Source: Planctomycetes bacterium HGW-Planctomycetes-1 (GTDB taxonomy: Bacteria > Planctomycetota > Phycisphaerae > Sedimentisphaerales > UBA12454). Taken from it: 39,480 bases of DNA. Made by a program: the position numbers and the translations under genes. Shown one piece after another: positions 7,622-17,216 of this stretch (its first letter is position 1; each line of letters starts with the position of its first letter). Below the pieces are notes generated by a model, which was given only the letters and a program-made list of their open reading frames with translations, ran no database searches and was not told the DNA's origin. The stretch covers positions 1 to 39,480 of the forward strand of contig PGYD01000009.1 of the NCBI GenBank assembly GCA_002839495.1, given 5' to 3'.

Positions 7622-8569
7622 TTGGAAATTACCGTTCGATTACTTTCGAGCAAGAGGCTTGAACTTTTCGGTCCCGCCGACGAGCATTTGCGAATGGTTC
7701 GCGCCCGATGCGGCGTAAATATCACGGCAAGAGACGATTCGGTTGTTATCTGTGGTCAGGAACAGGCCGTTCAAAAAGCCGAACGTGTTGTCGAGCTGAT
7801 GCAAAAACATCTTGGCAGGTTCGGCAAGCTCGATGCCAACGATGTAATCGGTCTGATGAGCAAGGTCGAGGTCGATGTCGAGCCCGACGAAGGTTTCGGC
7901 ATTTCGGTATATTCGCCCAAGAAGTTTATCAAACCTTTTACCCGCGGACAAAGGCGGTATGTCGAGGCGATGCTGAATCACGATTTGACTTTCTGCACGG
8001 GGCCGGCCGGAACAGGCAAAACATATCTTGCGGTGGCTGCGGCGGTCTCGATGCTGAAGAGAAAACAGATAAGAAAGATTGTTCTTGCCCGTCCTGCGGT
8101 CGAAGCGGGAGAAAAGCTCGGTTTTCTGCCGGGCGATATGCAGGCGAAGGTAAATCCATACCTTCGGCCTCTTTTCGACAGCCTTGAAGATATGATGGAA
8201 TTTTCTCAGATGCGAAAACTGATGGAAATGGACATTATCGAGGTTATTCCGCTTGCGTTTATGCGGGGCAGAACTCTCAACGAGGCCTGTATAATCTGCG
8301 ATGAGGCGCAAAATACATCACCGACGCAAATGCTGATGTTCCTTACCCGTATGGGCAGGGGCTCGAAAATGATAATCACCGGCGATATTACCCAGATTGA
8401 CCTCGAAAGAGGCGCAAAAAGCGGGATGCTCGATGCGATGGAAACCCTTGCCGGAGCGGAAGGAATATCATTAATAGGTCTTGACGACACGGATATTGTC
8501 CGTCACAATCTTGTCCAGAATATAGTGCAGGCGTACGAAGCTAAAAAGAAAAAACATACTCGGCAATAA
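7622..8569 (+). CDS. ybeZ: PhoH-like ATPase (YbeZ)
   Basis: A PhoH-family P-loop ATPase, the usual partner of YbeY in rRNA and RNA quality control. Seen: an N-terminal KH-like segment (residues about 1-65), Walker A GPAGTGKT (127-134), the PhoH motif ARPAVEAGEKLGFLPGDM, and Walker B ACIICDEAQNTSP with the sensor-like IITGDITQID. The 315-residue length is typical. The start is TTG at 7622 with AAGGCGA just upstream. Its stop TAA is directly followed by the ATG of the HD-domain gene, so the two are translationally linked. Confidence 0.94.
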   Translation: MEITVRLLSSKRLELFGPADEHLRMVRARCGVNITARDDSVVICGQEQAVQKAERVVELMQKHLGRFGKLDANDVIGLMSKVEVDVEPDEGFGISVYSPKKFIKPFTRGQRRYVEAMLNHDLTFCTGPAGTGKTYLAVAAAVSMLKRKQIRKIVLARPAVEAGEKLGFLPGDMQAKVNPYLRPLFDSLEDMMEFSQMRKLMEMDIIEVIPLAFMRGRTLNEACIICDEAQNTSPTQMLMFLTRMGRGSKMIITGDITQIDLERGAKSGMLDAMETLAGAEGISLIGLDDTDIVRHNLVQNIVQAYEAKKKKHTRQ

Positions 8570-10096
8570 ATGGCGATACTTAATAAAAAAAATATGAATC
8601 CGAGGCGTAAGCAAATCCGGGAGGCGATGGCCGCCGAGCGGTTCAGCAAACTCGTCGGGACAGTCAACAGCGGTATGCTGACGGCGATATCGATACTTGT
8701 CGTTTTTGCCGCGGCCTGTTCGCTGCTGCTGAGCCTTAAGACCGGCCGAGACGCCCTTGCCTGGCGGCCCTGGCATCAGATACTGGCCGTTGTTCTTTTT
8801 GTTGCCTCCCTGTCTTTTGCCGCTGCCGTTAAAATTTACCGCTATAATTACAGGCTTATCAAAACTCCTCTTCGGGCAGTGGCGCTGGGAGGCCTATTTT
8901 TAATCCTGCTTGCGATTACGAAACTCGGGACGTTTTTCGCCGGCAGCGTTTATATTGCGGTTGCCGCCGCGGTCGCCTGTTCGATAATTCTGACGATTGC
9001 CTATGACCAGCGATTCGCTTTATCTATGGGAATTGTGTACGCGATGCTGGCCTGTATTGCGGCCGGTTTCGAGACGGATTTCGGACTGTTTCTTACTATG
9101 GCCGCCGGTACGGTTTCGAGCTGCTTTCTGCTGCGGGAAATAAGGACGAGAATGAAGATTCTCGAAGTAGGGGTTTTTGCCGGCGCTGCGGTTTTTATAA
9201 TAAGTTTCGCGTCAGACCTTTTTGAATTAGGTTTTAACCGTCATATTTTTGTCGAGGCCGGTTTTGCGGCCACTGCGGTAATAGCCATAAGCATTGTCAT
9301 TCAGGCGCTGCTGCCGATAATCGAAAAAACGTTCTGCATCGCGACGAGTATGACGCTGCTGGATTACAGCGACGCCAACCAGCCTTTGCTGAAGAAGCTC
9401 GCGATGGAGGCGCCCGGCACTTACAGCCATAGTCTTTTAATAGGTTCCATCGCCGAGGCCGCGGCCGAATCAATCGGCGCAAACGGACTTCTGTGTCGGG
9501 TCGGCGCATACTATCATGACATCGGCAAAATCGGCAAACCTCGATATTTCGTCGAGAACCAGATGGGTACCGCCAGCAGGCACGAACAGCTTTCTCCGGC
9601 GATGAGCCAGCTCGTAATTGTCGGCCATGTCAAGGACGGCAAAGAGCTTGCCGAGGAATATAAACTGCCTGCGGTAATAAGACAATTTATCGAAACTCAT
9701 CACGGCACGACGCTGATTGAATATTTTTACGAGGAAGCCAAAAAGAAGGCCAACGGAACAGGCAATCCGCCCGCCGAATCGGAGTTCAGGTATCCCGGCC
9801 CGCGTCCGCAGACCAAAGAATCGGCGATAGTAATGCTGGCCGATGGGGTCGAAGGTGCGGTAAGGTCCCTGACGGAAATCACGCCGACGAAAATCGAAAC
9901 GGTTGTACACAATATGGCGATGAAACGGCTTCAGGACGGCCAGTTCGACGAGTGCGAGCTTACACTCAAGGAATTGAGCAAGATAGAAGAGGCGATTTCA
10001 AAGAGCCTTGCCGGCCATTATCACGGCCGAGTAGCATATCCGTCCACCGATAAGCTTCAGCATCTTGCCGCTGAACAAGAGACAAAAAATGCCTAA
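8570..10096 (+). CDS. 7TM-HD family phosphodiesterase, shortened (PgpH/YqfF-like)
   Basis: Homologue of the membrane HD-domain phosphodiesterases that degrade cyclic di-AMP (PgpH group). Seen: one N-terminal helix (about residues 35-55), then a run of further hydrophobic helices to about residue 240, then a cytoplasmic HD domain with H287 (TYSHSL) and the H316-D317 pair in YYHDIGKIGKP, and later ETHHGT. At 508 residues it lacks the large extracytoplasmic domain found between the first helix and the 7TM block in about 700-800-residue relatives. Position between the PhoH-like gene and ybeY matches the order in other bacteria. The cyclic di-AMP substrate is inferred from the family. Confidence 0.86.
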   Translation: MAILNKKNMNPRRKQIREAMAAERFSKLVGTVNSGMLTAISILVVFAAACSLLLSLKTGRDALAWRPWHQILAVVLFVASLSFAAAVKIYRYNYRLIKTPLRAVALGGLFLILLAITKLGTFFAGSVYIAVAAAVACSIILTIAYDQRFALSMGIVYAMLACIAAGFETDFGLFLTMAAGTVSSCFLLREIRTRMKILEVGVFAGAAVFIISFASDLFELGFNRHIFVEAGFAATAVIAISIVIQALLPIIEKTFCIATSMTLLDYSDANQPLLKKLAMEAPGTYSHSLLIGSIAEAAAESIGANGLLCRVGAYYHDIGKIGKPRYFVENQMGTASRHEQLSPAMSQLVIVGHVKDGKELAEEYKLPAVIRQFIETHHGTTLIEYFYEEAKKKANGTGNPPAESEFRYPGPRPQTKESAIVMLADGVEGAVRSLTEITPTKIETVVHNMAMKRLQDGQFDECELTLKELSKIEEAISKSLAGHYHGRVAYPSTDKLQHLAAEQETKNA

Positions 10097-10574
10097 AAAG
10101 AAAATCACCCTGTCATCATCAGGTATTAAGGTAAATATCTGTATAGAGTGCAAAACAGTCGCTTTCGACAGAAAAAAAATTACCGGTCTTGTCCGCCGAA
10201 CGGCGGGGCGTTTCGGTATTAAAAAAGCGAAGATAAATATCGCCGTTCTGACCGATAGACAAATCATAAATATGAACCGAAGATTTCTTGGCAGAAGAAA
10301 TACTACGGATGTTATCAGCTTCGATGTTTCTGACGACGGCGGCAAAGAGAAAATTTTCGATATCGCTGTAAACGCTCAGCTTGCGAAAAAGCAGGCCAAA
10401 ATTCGCGGCCACAGTCCGCAGGCCGAGCTTGCACTTTATATCCTGCACGGTCTGCTGCATAATTTCGGCTTTGACGATACGACGAGCCGAAAGGCCGTCA
10501 AAATGCACAAGACAGAGGACGAAATTCTGAAAAAATTCGGGTTCGGTGCTGTATATGACACTGAAAAAAGATAA
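10089..10574 (+). CDS. ybeY: Endoribonuclease YbeY, variant metal site
   Basis: YbeY is a metal-dependent RNase of 16S rRNA 3' maturation and ribosome quality control. Seen: 161 residues from the ATG at 10089, which overlaps the end of the HD gene (ATG..TAA); an in-frame ATG at 10065 is less likely because it lies deeper in that gene. The middle NRRFLGRRNTTDVISFDVSD segment is canonical. The metal motif reads HGLLHNFGFDD where the family has HGxLHLxGYDH, so the third His ligand is Asp here. It lies between the HD gene and recO, overlapping both. Confidence 0.9.
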   Translation: MPKKKITLSSSGIKVNICIECKTVAFDRKKITGLVRRTAGRFGIKKAKINIAVLTDRQIINMNRRFLGRRNTTDVISFDVSDDGGKEKIFDIAVNAQLAKKQAKIRGHSPQAELALYILHGLLHNFGFDDTTSRKAVKMHKTEDEILKKFGFGAVYDTEKR

Positions 10575-11298
10575 AGGAATTTGCATTCGCACAACGGATT
10601 ATTCCGAAAGTTCGCAGATACTGAATTTTTTCACCCGCGACAACGGCAAAATAGGCGTTATCGCAAAAGGCTCAAGACGGCCGAAATCGTCTTTTTTAGG
10701 CGCTATAGAAATCTGCACCATCGGCGATATGGTTTTTTCGCACAGGGACAACGAAAAACTCGGCACGCTGACGGAATTTAATCCGACTTTTCTCGGCCTT
10801 GATATCCGTAAAAAACTGCTTGCCCTTAACTGTGCGTATTTTGCCGCTGAGATGCTGAATCTGTTTACGAAAGAGCTCGACCCGCATCCCGTCCTTTTCG
10901 ACGAAGCGGAATCGTTTTTGCAAAAACTTGACCAAAGCCCGCCGGACAAAATTGTGCCGTTTTTGATACAGTTCGAATTTGCAATATTGGAACAAACAGG
11001 CTCGCAGCCGCTTTGCGACGGCTGCGCGAACTGCAAAAGAAAATTCGACGCCGGCTGGAAACAGTATTTTTTCAGTTTCTCCGCCGCAGGTCTTGTTTGC
11101 CGCGACTGTGAATCGGTCTTTGTCGATAAGAAAATGATTACTCCTGAAGGTGCGGCCTGTCTGAATCAGCCGGAGAAAATTTTAAACGCCAAACCTTCTG
11201 TGCTTGCGGATGTAGAAAAAATCCTGATTGAGTATATTACGAATGTGCTCGAAAGGCCGCTGAAAACGGCGCCGATGATTTTAAAGCTTATTAAATAA
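10555..11298 (+). CDS. recO: DNA repair protein RecO
   Basis: RecO helps load RecA on SSB-coated single-stranded DNA in the RecFOR pathway. Seen: an N-terminal OB-fold-like segment (IRTTDYSESSQILNFFTRDN, then GVIAKGSRRPKSSFLGA), a helical middle, and a four-cysteine zinc site C154-x2-C157 with C182-x2-C185, plus an extra C160. Length of 247 residues is usual. The ATG at 10555 is preferred; a GTG at 10546 in frame would add three residues. It overlaps ybeY by about 20 bases and ends the + strand housekeeping block, facing efp. Confidence 0.92.
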   Translation: MTLKKDKGICIRTTDYSESSQILNFFTRDNGKIGVIAKGSRRPKSSFLGAIEICTIGDMVFSHRDNEKLGTLTEFNPTFLGLDIRKKLLALNCAYFAAEMLNLFTKELDPHPVLFDEAESFLQKLDQSPPDKIVPFLIQFEFAILEQTGSQPLCDGCANCKRKFDAGWKQYFFSFSAAGLVCRDCESVFVDKKMITPEGAACLNQPEKILNAKPSVLADVEKILIEYITNVLERPLKTAPMILKLIK

Positions 11299-11311
11299 TT
11301 ATCTATTTACA

Positions 11312-11361
11312 GTGTTAATCTGTGTTAGTCCGCGTCTAAAAAAACCGTGTAAATCCGTGTC
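11312..11361. repeat. Ten-base-period repeats between recO and efp
   Basis: Units GTGTTAATCT and GTGTTAGTCC (11312-11331) followed by GCGTC, then GTGTAAATCC and GTGTC (11347-11361), repeat with a 10-base period. The type (TTAATCTGTGTTAGTCCGTGTC) resembles a short repeat family found scattered in many bacterial genomes. It fills most of the 61-base convergent gap and runs into the efp stop codon. No intrinsic terminator is visible here. Confidence 0.5.
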
Positions 11362-11917
11362 ATTTAGCTCTCGATAAATACGAACCGTTTTCCGTACTGA
11401 TTTTTATGACCTCGCCGACCTCTATAAAAGGCGGAACACGGGTTTTAAGGCCTGTTTCGAGCGTAGCGTCTTTCATTTGATTTGTCGCTGTTGCCCCTTT
11501 CGGCTGAGGCGTCGTTTCGGTAACGGTAAGTTCGACGATTTTTGGCAGTTCAATGGATACTACCTGCCCGTCGTGTACGAGGGTTGTAACAACTGTGTCG
11601 GGCTTAAGATAACCGATTTGTTCAGCGACCATTTCCTTCGGTACGGTAACCTGGTCGAATGTTTCGTTGTCCATCAGTACCAGTCCGTGGGCGTCCGAAT
11701 AGAGATATTGTTTATCGCGTCTATCGAGAAATGCCTGCTCGATGTCTTCGGTTGAGCGGAGTCTTTTTTCGAACATAACGCCGTCTTTAACGCTGCGAAG
11801 TTTTGCCTGCACAAACGCCCGTAAATTCCCCGGCGTAACGTGTGTCGATTGAACACAGATACAGAGTTTCCCGTCAAACATAACGCCCATACCGGGTCTT
11901 AATTCACTTGCCTTCAC
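11360..11917 (-). CDS. efp: Elongation factor P, Asn-tip variant
   Basis: EF-P binds stalled ribosomes between the P and E sites and relieves arrest at polyproline. Seen: 185 residues, N-terminal KOW-like domain, two OB domains, and the C-terminal VPPFIEVGEVIKISTENGSY signature. The loop that reaches the peptidyl-transferase centre is HVTPGNLRAF, so the tip residue is Asn31 where lysine (EpmA type) or arginine (EarP type) is modified in well-studied species. Start is GTG at 11917 with AGGGA upstream on the - strand. It stands alone, convergent with recO and divergent from gmd, with its own strong promoter. Confidence 0.95.
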   Translation of the reverse strand: MKASELRPGMGVMFDGKLCICVQSTHVTPGNLRAFVQAKLRSVKDGVMFEKRLRSTEDIEQAFLDRRDKQYLYSDAHGLVLMDNETFDQVTVPKEMVAEQIGYLKPDTVVTTLVHDGQVVSIELPKIVELTVTETTPQPKGATATNQMKDATLETGLKTRVPPFIEVGEVIKISTENGSYLSRAK

Positions 11918-11953
11918 AATTATTCCCTGAAAAATTTTTTAAACGAAACCCGT

Positions 11954-11983
11954 AGTATATATCCTTTATCATCTGCTCGTCAA
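11954..11983 (-). promoter_or_regulatory. Promoter of efp
   Basis: On the - strand TTGACG (11983-11978) is followed after 18 bases by TATACT (11959-11954), both five of six to the housekeeping consensus. Transcription would start near 11947, leaving a leader of about 30 bases before the GTG of efp. Confidence 0.7.
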
Positions 11984-12001
11984 TCGCAAATTTATAACAC
12001 T

Positions 12002-12030
12002 TTGGCAGTTAGTCGGTTAGGTCAGAGAAT
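12002..12030 (+). promoter_or_regulatory. Possible promoter of the glycan locus before gmd
   Basis: TTGGCA (12002-12007) and GAGAAT (12025-12030) are 17 bases apart, five and four matches to consensus. The resulting leader would be about 170 bases and includes two small adjacent hairpins (CCGAT/ATCGG at about 12074-12085, CACT/AGTG at about 12089-12100). Weak support; the 290-base gap between efp and gmd holds nothing else I can name besides the efp promoter and the mini reading frame at 12194. Confidence 0.3.
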
Positions 12031-12193
12031 ACGGATGTTTATGCAGGCAGTCTTGTTTTTAAAGTGAGAATCCCGATTTCATCGGTGGCACTCGCAGTGT
12101 CTTCTCTCTATATGGGCAAAAATAAACTTGAAAACAATAGGGAAAGGGGTTAATTATCAACAGATTAGCTTGTATTTTTCGCAGGAGTTATTT

Positions 12194-12211
12194 ATGGCGG
12201 TTGTAATATGA
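12194..12211 (+). promoter_or_regulatory. Five-codon upstream reading frame coupled to gmd
   Basis: The good ribosome-binding sequence CAGGAG (12182-12187) is 6 bases before an ATG at 12194, not before gmd, whose ATG is 20 bases away. That ATG starts MAVVI and ends at TGA 12209-12211, overlapping the gmd start as ATGA. Ribosomes may load on the mini frame and reinitiate at gmd. Confidence 0.45.
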
Positions 12212-13215
12212 AAACGGCGCTGATTACAGGCATAACCGGACAAGACGGCTCATATTTGACGGAGTTTCTGCTCAACAAAGACTATGAGGTTTGGGGCATA
12301 ACCAGAAGAAGTTCTTCGTTTAATACCGGCAGAATCGATTTTCTGTATAAAGACCCTCATGAGAAAAGCAGGCTTAGGCTTATTTATGGGGATATGACGG
12401 ACGGCGTTAATCTTTCGAGTATATTAAACGATATCAAGCCTGATGAAGTTTATAACCTTGCCGCCCAGAGCCATGTTCGGGTGAGTTTCGACCAGCCTAT
12501 ATATACGGCAAACGTCGATGGCATTGGAACGCTTCGATTGCTTGAAGCTATACGGAAAATGGGAAAACCGGCAAAATTTTATCAGGCTTCGAGCAGCGAA
12601 ATGTACGGCAAAGCTGTCGAGGTGCCTCAAAACGAGAAAACGCCTTTCTATCCGAGAAGTCCTTACGGCTGTGCAAAGGTATATAGTTTCTGGCAGACGG
12701 TAAATTATCGTGAAGCCTATAACATATTTGCCTGCAACGGCATACTGTTTAACCATGAGTCGCCCAGACGTGGAGAAACATTTGTAACAAGGAAAATAAC
12801 CCGAGCGGCGACAAGGATAAAATTAGGTCTGCAGGAGAAATTATTTCTCGGAAATCTGGATGCCAAGCGGGACTGGGGTTTTGCAGGGGATTATGTAGAG
12901 GCAATGTGGCTGATGCTTCAGCAGGACAGATCCGACGATTATGTCATTGCTACCGGTCAAACACATTCCGTCCGGGAATTTTTGGACGAAGTGTTCGGTC
13001 ACCTTGAGTTGGATTGGAGAAAATACGTTGAAAAAGATACACGATATTACCGTCCGACAGAGGTCGATATTTTGCAGGGCGACGCGAGTAAGGCCGAAAA
13101 ATATTTGAAATGGAAACCGAAAGTATCTTTTAAGCAGTTGGCAAAAATGATGACAGATGCCGATATGGAACTGGCGGAACAGGAAAAAATACTGAAAGAC
13201 CACGGACAAAAGTAA
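12208..13215 (+). CDS. gmd: GDP-mannose 4,6-dehydratase
   Basis: Converts GDP-D-mannose to GDP-4-dehydro-6-deoxy-D-mannose, the first step to GDP-L-fucose. Seen: the Rossmann loop [12 protein letters not shown] (6-17), [15 protein letters not shown], the catalytic SSSEMYGK and the Y153-x3-K157 pair in SPYGCAKVY, and the family-specific [16 protein letters not shown]. The 335-residue length is at the short end of the family. fcl follows with no gap (TAA then GTG), giving the classic gmd-fcl pair that opens the glycan locus. Translation probably depends on the upstream mini frame. Confidence 0.96.
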   Translation: MKTALITGITGQDGSYLTEFLLNKDYEVWGITRRSSSFNTGRIDFLYKDPHEKSRLRLIYGDMTDGVNLSSILNDIKPDEVYNLAAQSHVRVSFDQPIYTANVDGIGTLRLLEAIRKMGKPAKFYQASSSEMYGKAVEVPQNEKTPFYPRSPYGCAKVYSFWQTVNYREAYNIFACNGILFNHESPRRGETFVTRKITRAATRIKLGLQEKLFLGNLDAKRDWGFAGDYVEAMWLMLQQDRSDDYVIATGQTHSVREFLDEVFGHLELDWRKYVEKDTRYYRPTEVDILQGDASKAEKYLKWKPKVSFKQLAKMMTDADMELAEQEKILKDHGQK

Positions 13216-14166
<951 letters not shown>

Positions 14167-14237
14167 TAGCGGGATATATAGCGGGAGAGGATTGCATAAC
14201 ACGCAAAACGGATATTTGATGTCCTGAAAAATAATGG

Positions 14238-14266
14238 TTGATTTGGGGATGATAAACACGTATAAG
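14238..14266 (+). promoter_or_regulatory. Promoter before the Wzz-like gene
   Basis: TTGATT (14238-14243) and TATAAG (14261-14266) are separated by exactly 17 bases, four and five matches to the housekeeping consensus. It lies in the 183-base gap after fcl, about 85 bases before the Wzz start. A direct repeat of TAGCGGGA lies at about 14167-14185. This suggests the locus downstream of fcl has its own promoter. Confidence 0.5.
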
Positions 14267-14349
14267 AGTACTCTCAATTCAAGTGTTTTATAAGATGTTG
14301 AAAAAGCAATATCTCTCTTTTTTACTGTTATGGCAGGAGGCCAATAATT

Positions 14350-15558
14350 ATGGCAAATTCAGAAAATCACGATTTGGACAGTTTGTCTGCGAACGGGGGT
14401 ATTCACGAGGACGAAATTGATTTAATAGACTATTTTATGGTTCTGTGGAGGCGAAAATACTTTATCTTTCTTGCGACGGTTCTTCCTGCGCTGTTTGTTG
14501 CGGTTATCCTATTTTTTTGGCCGAGAAACTACAGGACGACTTATATTTATGACGTAAAAGGCGATACAAGAGATGATACAAGAGGATGGGGCCTGAATGA
14601 AAAAAATTATAATGTGCTGCTTGGTGTATTCTACAGCGATGAAAACTTGAAGAAAATAACCGAACGCTTGAGCGAGAGCGGTCTTGAAAAATATGCTAAA
14701 TTATTGGGCGGCAGGGGCAATAGACCTGAGAGATTTGTGGGATTTGAGGCAAAGCCGGCCTTTTTGGATTTGTCGAAATCGAATATTAACAATCCGGAAA
14801 TTCTTTCCCAAATTAGAAATATGGAGGCGTCGCTGCTGGAGGTAACGATTACCGGCAAACCGCTGGAAGATATATATAAAATGTCTTCGGTGGTCAGATA
14901 CAATATTGAGAATGTAATTCCTTTGTATATAGTTCAGCAGCAATTGCTGTCTCATATAAGAAACTGCAATAACATATTGGCAGATATAGAAAGCGGGATG
15001 TTCGGCTTAAGGCTTTCTCTCAAGAAGGATAATGAAATGTTGGAAGGGCTCAAAAAAGTAAACACGGGGATTTCCGAGGGTAAACAGGATAATATAATGC
15101 TTCAGTTCGACATCGGCAGGGATGCCCGATATTTACCTTTGAGCTATCAGATACAAGCGGCAGAGTCCCGGATAATAGAGCAGGAAACGCAGATTAGAAC
15201 AAATCAAGAGAGATATGAATATTACGAGGGTTTGCTGCGGCTGAATAATAAGATACTTGCCGAACTGAATGATAGGCTGGCGTCAGGCTATACAGTTGAG
15301 CAGTTTAAAATGTTTTTAGAGGGATTATCCGGCGGCTGCGAGGAACAGGCATTAAAGGAGTATCTGAACTCCTATATCAAGAGAATAGAAAACAGGCTGC
15401 TGGCCGGTGGCCCTATCGCGGAAAATCCCCAAGTACATCTTATAGCCAAAGGAACGGCAAAGAAAAGCAGTATTACCTTTGTTGCGGCATTACTGATGTC
15501 CATATTTGCAATTTTCTTATTTGAGAGCTTTTCGAAAGAAAAAGTCGGTATTTCGTAA
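14350..15558 (+). CDS. Wzz-like polysaccharide chain-length determinant / co-polymerase
   Basis: Probably sets the length of the polymer made by the Wzy-like enzyme, at the inner membrane. Seen in 402 residues: the Wzz N-terminal signature DEIDLIDYFMVLWRRKYFIF leading into a first membrane helix (about 36-55), a long periplasmic helical region, and a second helix near the C-terminus (SSITFVAALLMSIFAIFLFE). There is no C-terminal tyrosine kinase, so it belongs to the kinase-free type. An AGGAGG lies 9 bases before the ATG. It is the first gene after a predicted promoter. Confidence 0.82.
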   Translation: MANSENHDLDSLSANGGIHEDEIDLIDYFMVLWRRKYFIFLATVLPALFVAVILFFWPRNYRTTYIYDVKGDTRDDTRGWGLNEKNYNVLLGVFYSDENLKKITERLSESGLEKYAKLLGGRGNRPERFVGFEAKPAFLDLSKSNINNPEILSQIRNMEASLLEVTITGKPLEDIYKMSSVVRYNIENVIPLYIVQQQLLSHIRNCNNILADIESGMFGLRLSLKKDNEMLEGLKKVNTGISEGKQDNIMLQFDIGRDARYLPLSYQIQAAESRIIEQETQIRTNQERYEYYEGLLRLNNKILAELNDRLASGYTVEQFKMFLEGLSGGCEEQALKEYLNSYIKRIENRLLAGGPIAENPQVHLIAKGTAKKSSITFVAALLMSIFAIFLFESFSKEKVGIS

Positions 15559-15704
15559 AAACGAAAATATCTGTTAATAAATTGAAAATATATAGTGGTA
15601 ATGGGTTATGGATGGCGCACGCCGACGGGGACGGAGTGTATTCATAACAAGCATTTTTGTTGGTTTTTGAGAGGTTTTAGCAACAAGTCTTATAAATACG
15701 ATAG

Positions 15705-17216
15705 ATGAATCTGACACAAAAGACAATCAAGGCTGGGATGTGGCAGCTTACCTCTATGGCGATTAGATTTGTTGTTCAGTTGGTTGTTATAGCAATATTG
15801 GCACGCCGTATTCTGCCCAGTGCATTTGGACTCATCGCTTTGGCCAATATGGCACTGGTATTTACGGAGATGTTCGCCGAAGCAGGTATAGGGCCGGCCA
15901 TCATACAGAAAAAAGATTTGCGACAAGAACATATCAGAGCAGGGTTCACGCTGGCTGTAATATTAGGGACATTTTTTGTTGTCATTCTATGGATGGCTGC
16001 GCCTTTGCTTGCCGTGCTTTTTAAGTCAGAGACTCTGGAGGACATAATAAGATGGCTGAGCCTTTCGGTACTTGTCATTAAATTTGGAATGATATCGCGT
16101 TCTCTCATAGAACGAGAGATAAGATTTGACAAACTAATGTGGACGGATGCAGGGTCATATGTTTTCGGATATGCGCCAGTGGGTATTGCTATGGCAATAA
16201 TGGGCTACGGAGTATGGTCTATTGTTGCGGCCAAATTGGTTCAATGCTGTCTGCAAAGTATCGTACTATTTGCGTGGCAGCCTCATTCTGTAAAACCCGT
16301 GTTTTCCACCAGAGCTTATAAAGAAATAGGCATATATGGCGGCGGGCTTACGTTAGCACGCCTCTTCGACAATACAGCCTCACAGGGAGATGTTTTTATA
16401 ATTGGTCGATTTTGCAGTGTAACATTGTTGGGAATTTATGAAAGAGCTTCATCTATTATGGCAATGCCGGGGCAATACCTGGGATACTTATTAGATAAGA
16501 TTTTGTTTCCATCAATGTCTCAGATTCAGGATCAACCCAAGAGGCTGGAAGGTGCTTATTTAAAAGCTATAAATATAGTAAATGTAACACTGTTTCCACT
16601 TAGCGTTTTGATGTTTGTTGTCGCCCCCGAACTGATTACAGTTTTATTGGGCCCCAGATGGACCGATGCGGTTATTCCTTTGCGCATTTTACTGGTTACG
16701 TTAAATCTTAGGATTTGTATAAACCTGTCAGATACGCTGGTTCGTGCCACAGGAGCCGTCTATTCGAGTGCGGCAAGAAAAGCGGTTTTTGCGTTTCTCG
16801 TAATCTTTGGCAGTTGGGTTGGACAGCGTTGGGGAATAGCCGGGGTCGCAATTGCCGTAAGTTTGGCTGTAATAATTAACTATAGCCTGATGACACAACT
16901 AAGTATCAAACTTATAAACTGCAGTTTAAACAACTATCTTGGGAGATTAAAAGACGGGTATGTCGTCGGCGGAGTTTTGTTTTTAATTAGTTTTTTTTGT
17001 GTTAGTGTTTTGAGGTTGTGCACAGATTCGGCGTTGTTAACTTTGGTTATAACCGGAGTTTGCAGTTGTCTTTTGTCGGGGATAGCAGTTTTTTTATTCT
17101 TTCCTGGAGTATTGAACAGCTCAGTTTTCGAGCTTTTACCTCAACTTGTCGACGAAAAGTACCGGAAACATCCTTTCTTTTGCCGCTTGTCAGAGTTTAG
17201 GAAAAATAATTTGTGA
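15705..17216 (+). CDS. Wzx-like lipid-linked oligosaccharide flippase (MOP superfamily)
   Basis: Predicted to flip undecaprenyl-linked repeat units across the inner membrane. Seen: 503 residues with about 12-14 hydrophobic helices and the N-terminal pattern of the WzxC/MviN-like group (TIKAGMWQL, then ARRILPSAFGLIALANMALV, AEAGIGPAIIQ). The helix-14 end tails into a basic C-terminus. The 146-base gap before it holds no clear gene or promoter. Its stop overlaps a possible small GTG-started frame at 17213. Confidence 0.88.
   Translation: MNLTQKTIKAGMWQLTSMAIRFVVQLVVIAILARRILPSAFGLIALANMALVFTEMFAEAGIGPAIIQKKDLRQEHIRAGFTLAVILGTFFVVILWMAAPLLAVLFKSETLEDIIRWLSLSVLVIKFGMISRSLIEREIRFDKLMWTDAGSYVFGYAPVGIAMAIMGYGVWSIVAAKLVQCCLQSIVLFAWQPHSVKPVFSTRAYKEIGIYGGGLTLARLFDNTASQGDVFIIGRFCSVTLLGIYERASSIMAMPGQYLGYLLDKILFPSMSQIQDQPKRLEGAYLKAINIVNVTLFPLSVLMFVVAPELITVLLGPRWTDAVIPLRILLVTLNLRICINLSDTLVRATGAVYSSAARKAVFAFLVIFGSWVGQRWGIAGVAIAVSLAVIINYSLMTQLSIKLINCSLNNYLGRLKDGYVVGGVLFLISFFCVSVLRLCTDSALLTLVITGVCSCLLSGIAVFLFFPGVLNSSVFELLPQLVDEKYRKHPFFCRLSEFRKNNL

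Noticed and set aside
7640-8311. A 223-codon antisense frame inside the PhoH-like gene.
   Set aside because: The sense strand carries intact Walker motifs; the antisense frame has no recognisable content.
12086-12101. TGGCAC resembling a sigma-54 -24 element before gmd.
   Set aside because: The expected TTGC at -12 spacing is absent (GTGTC is found).
15601-15708. A 35-codon frame before the flippase ending in an ATGA overlap with its start.
   Set aside because: No ribosome-binding site and unlikely composition; any ATGA start gives such an overlap, so chance is likely.
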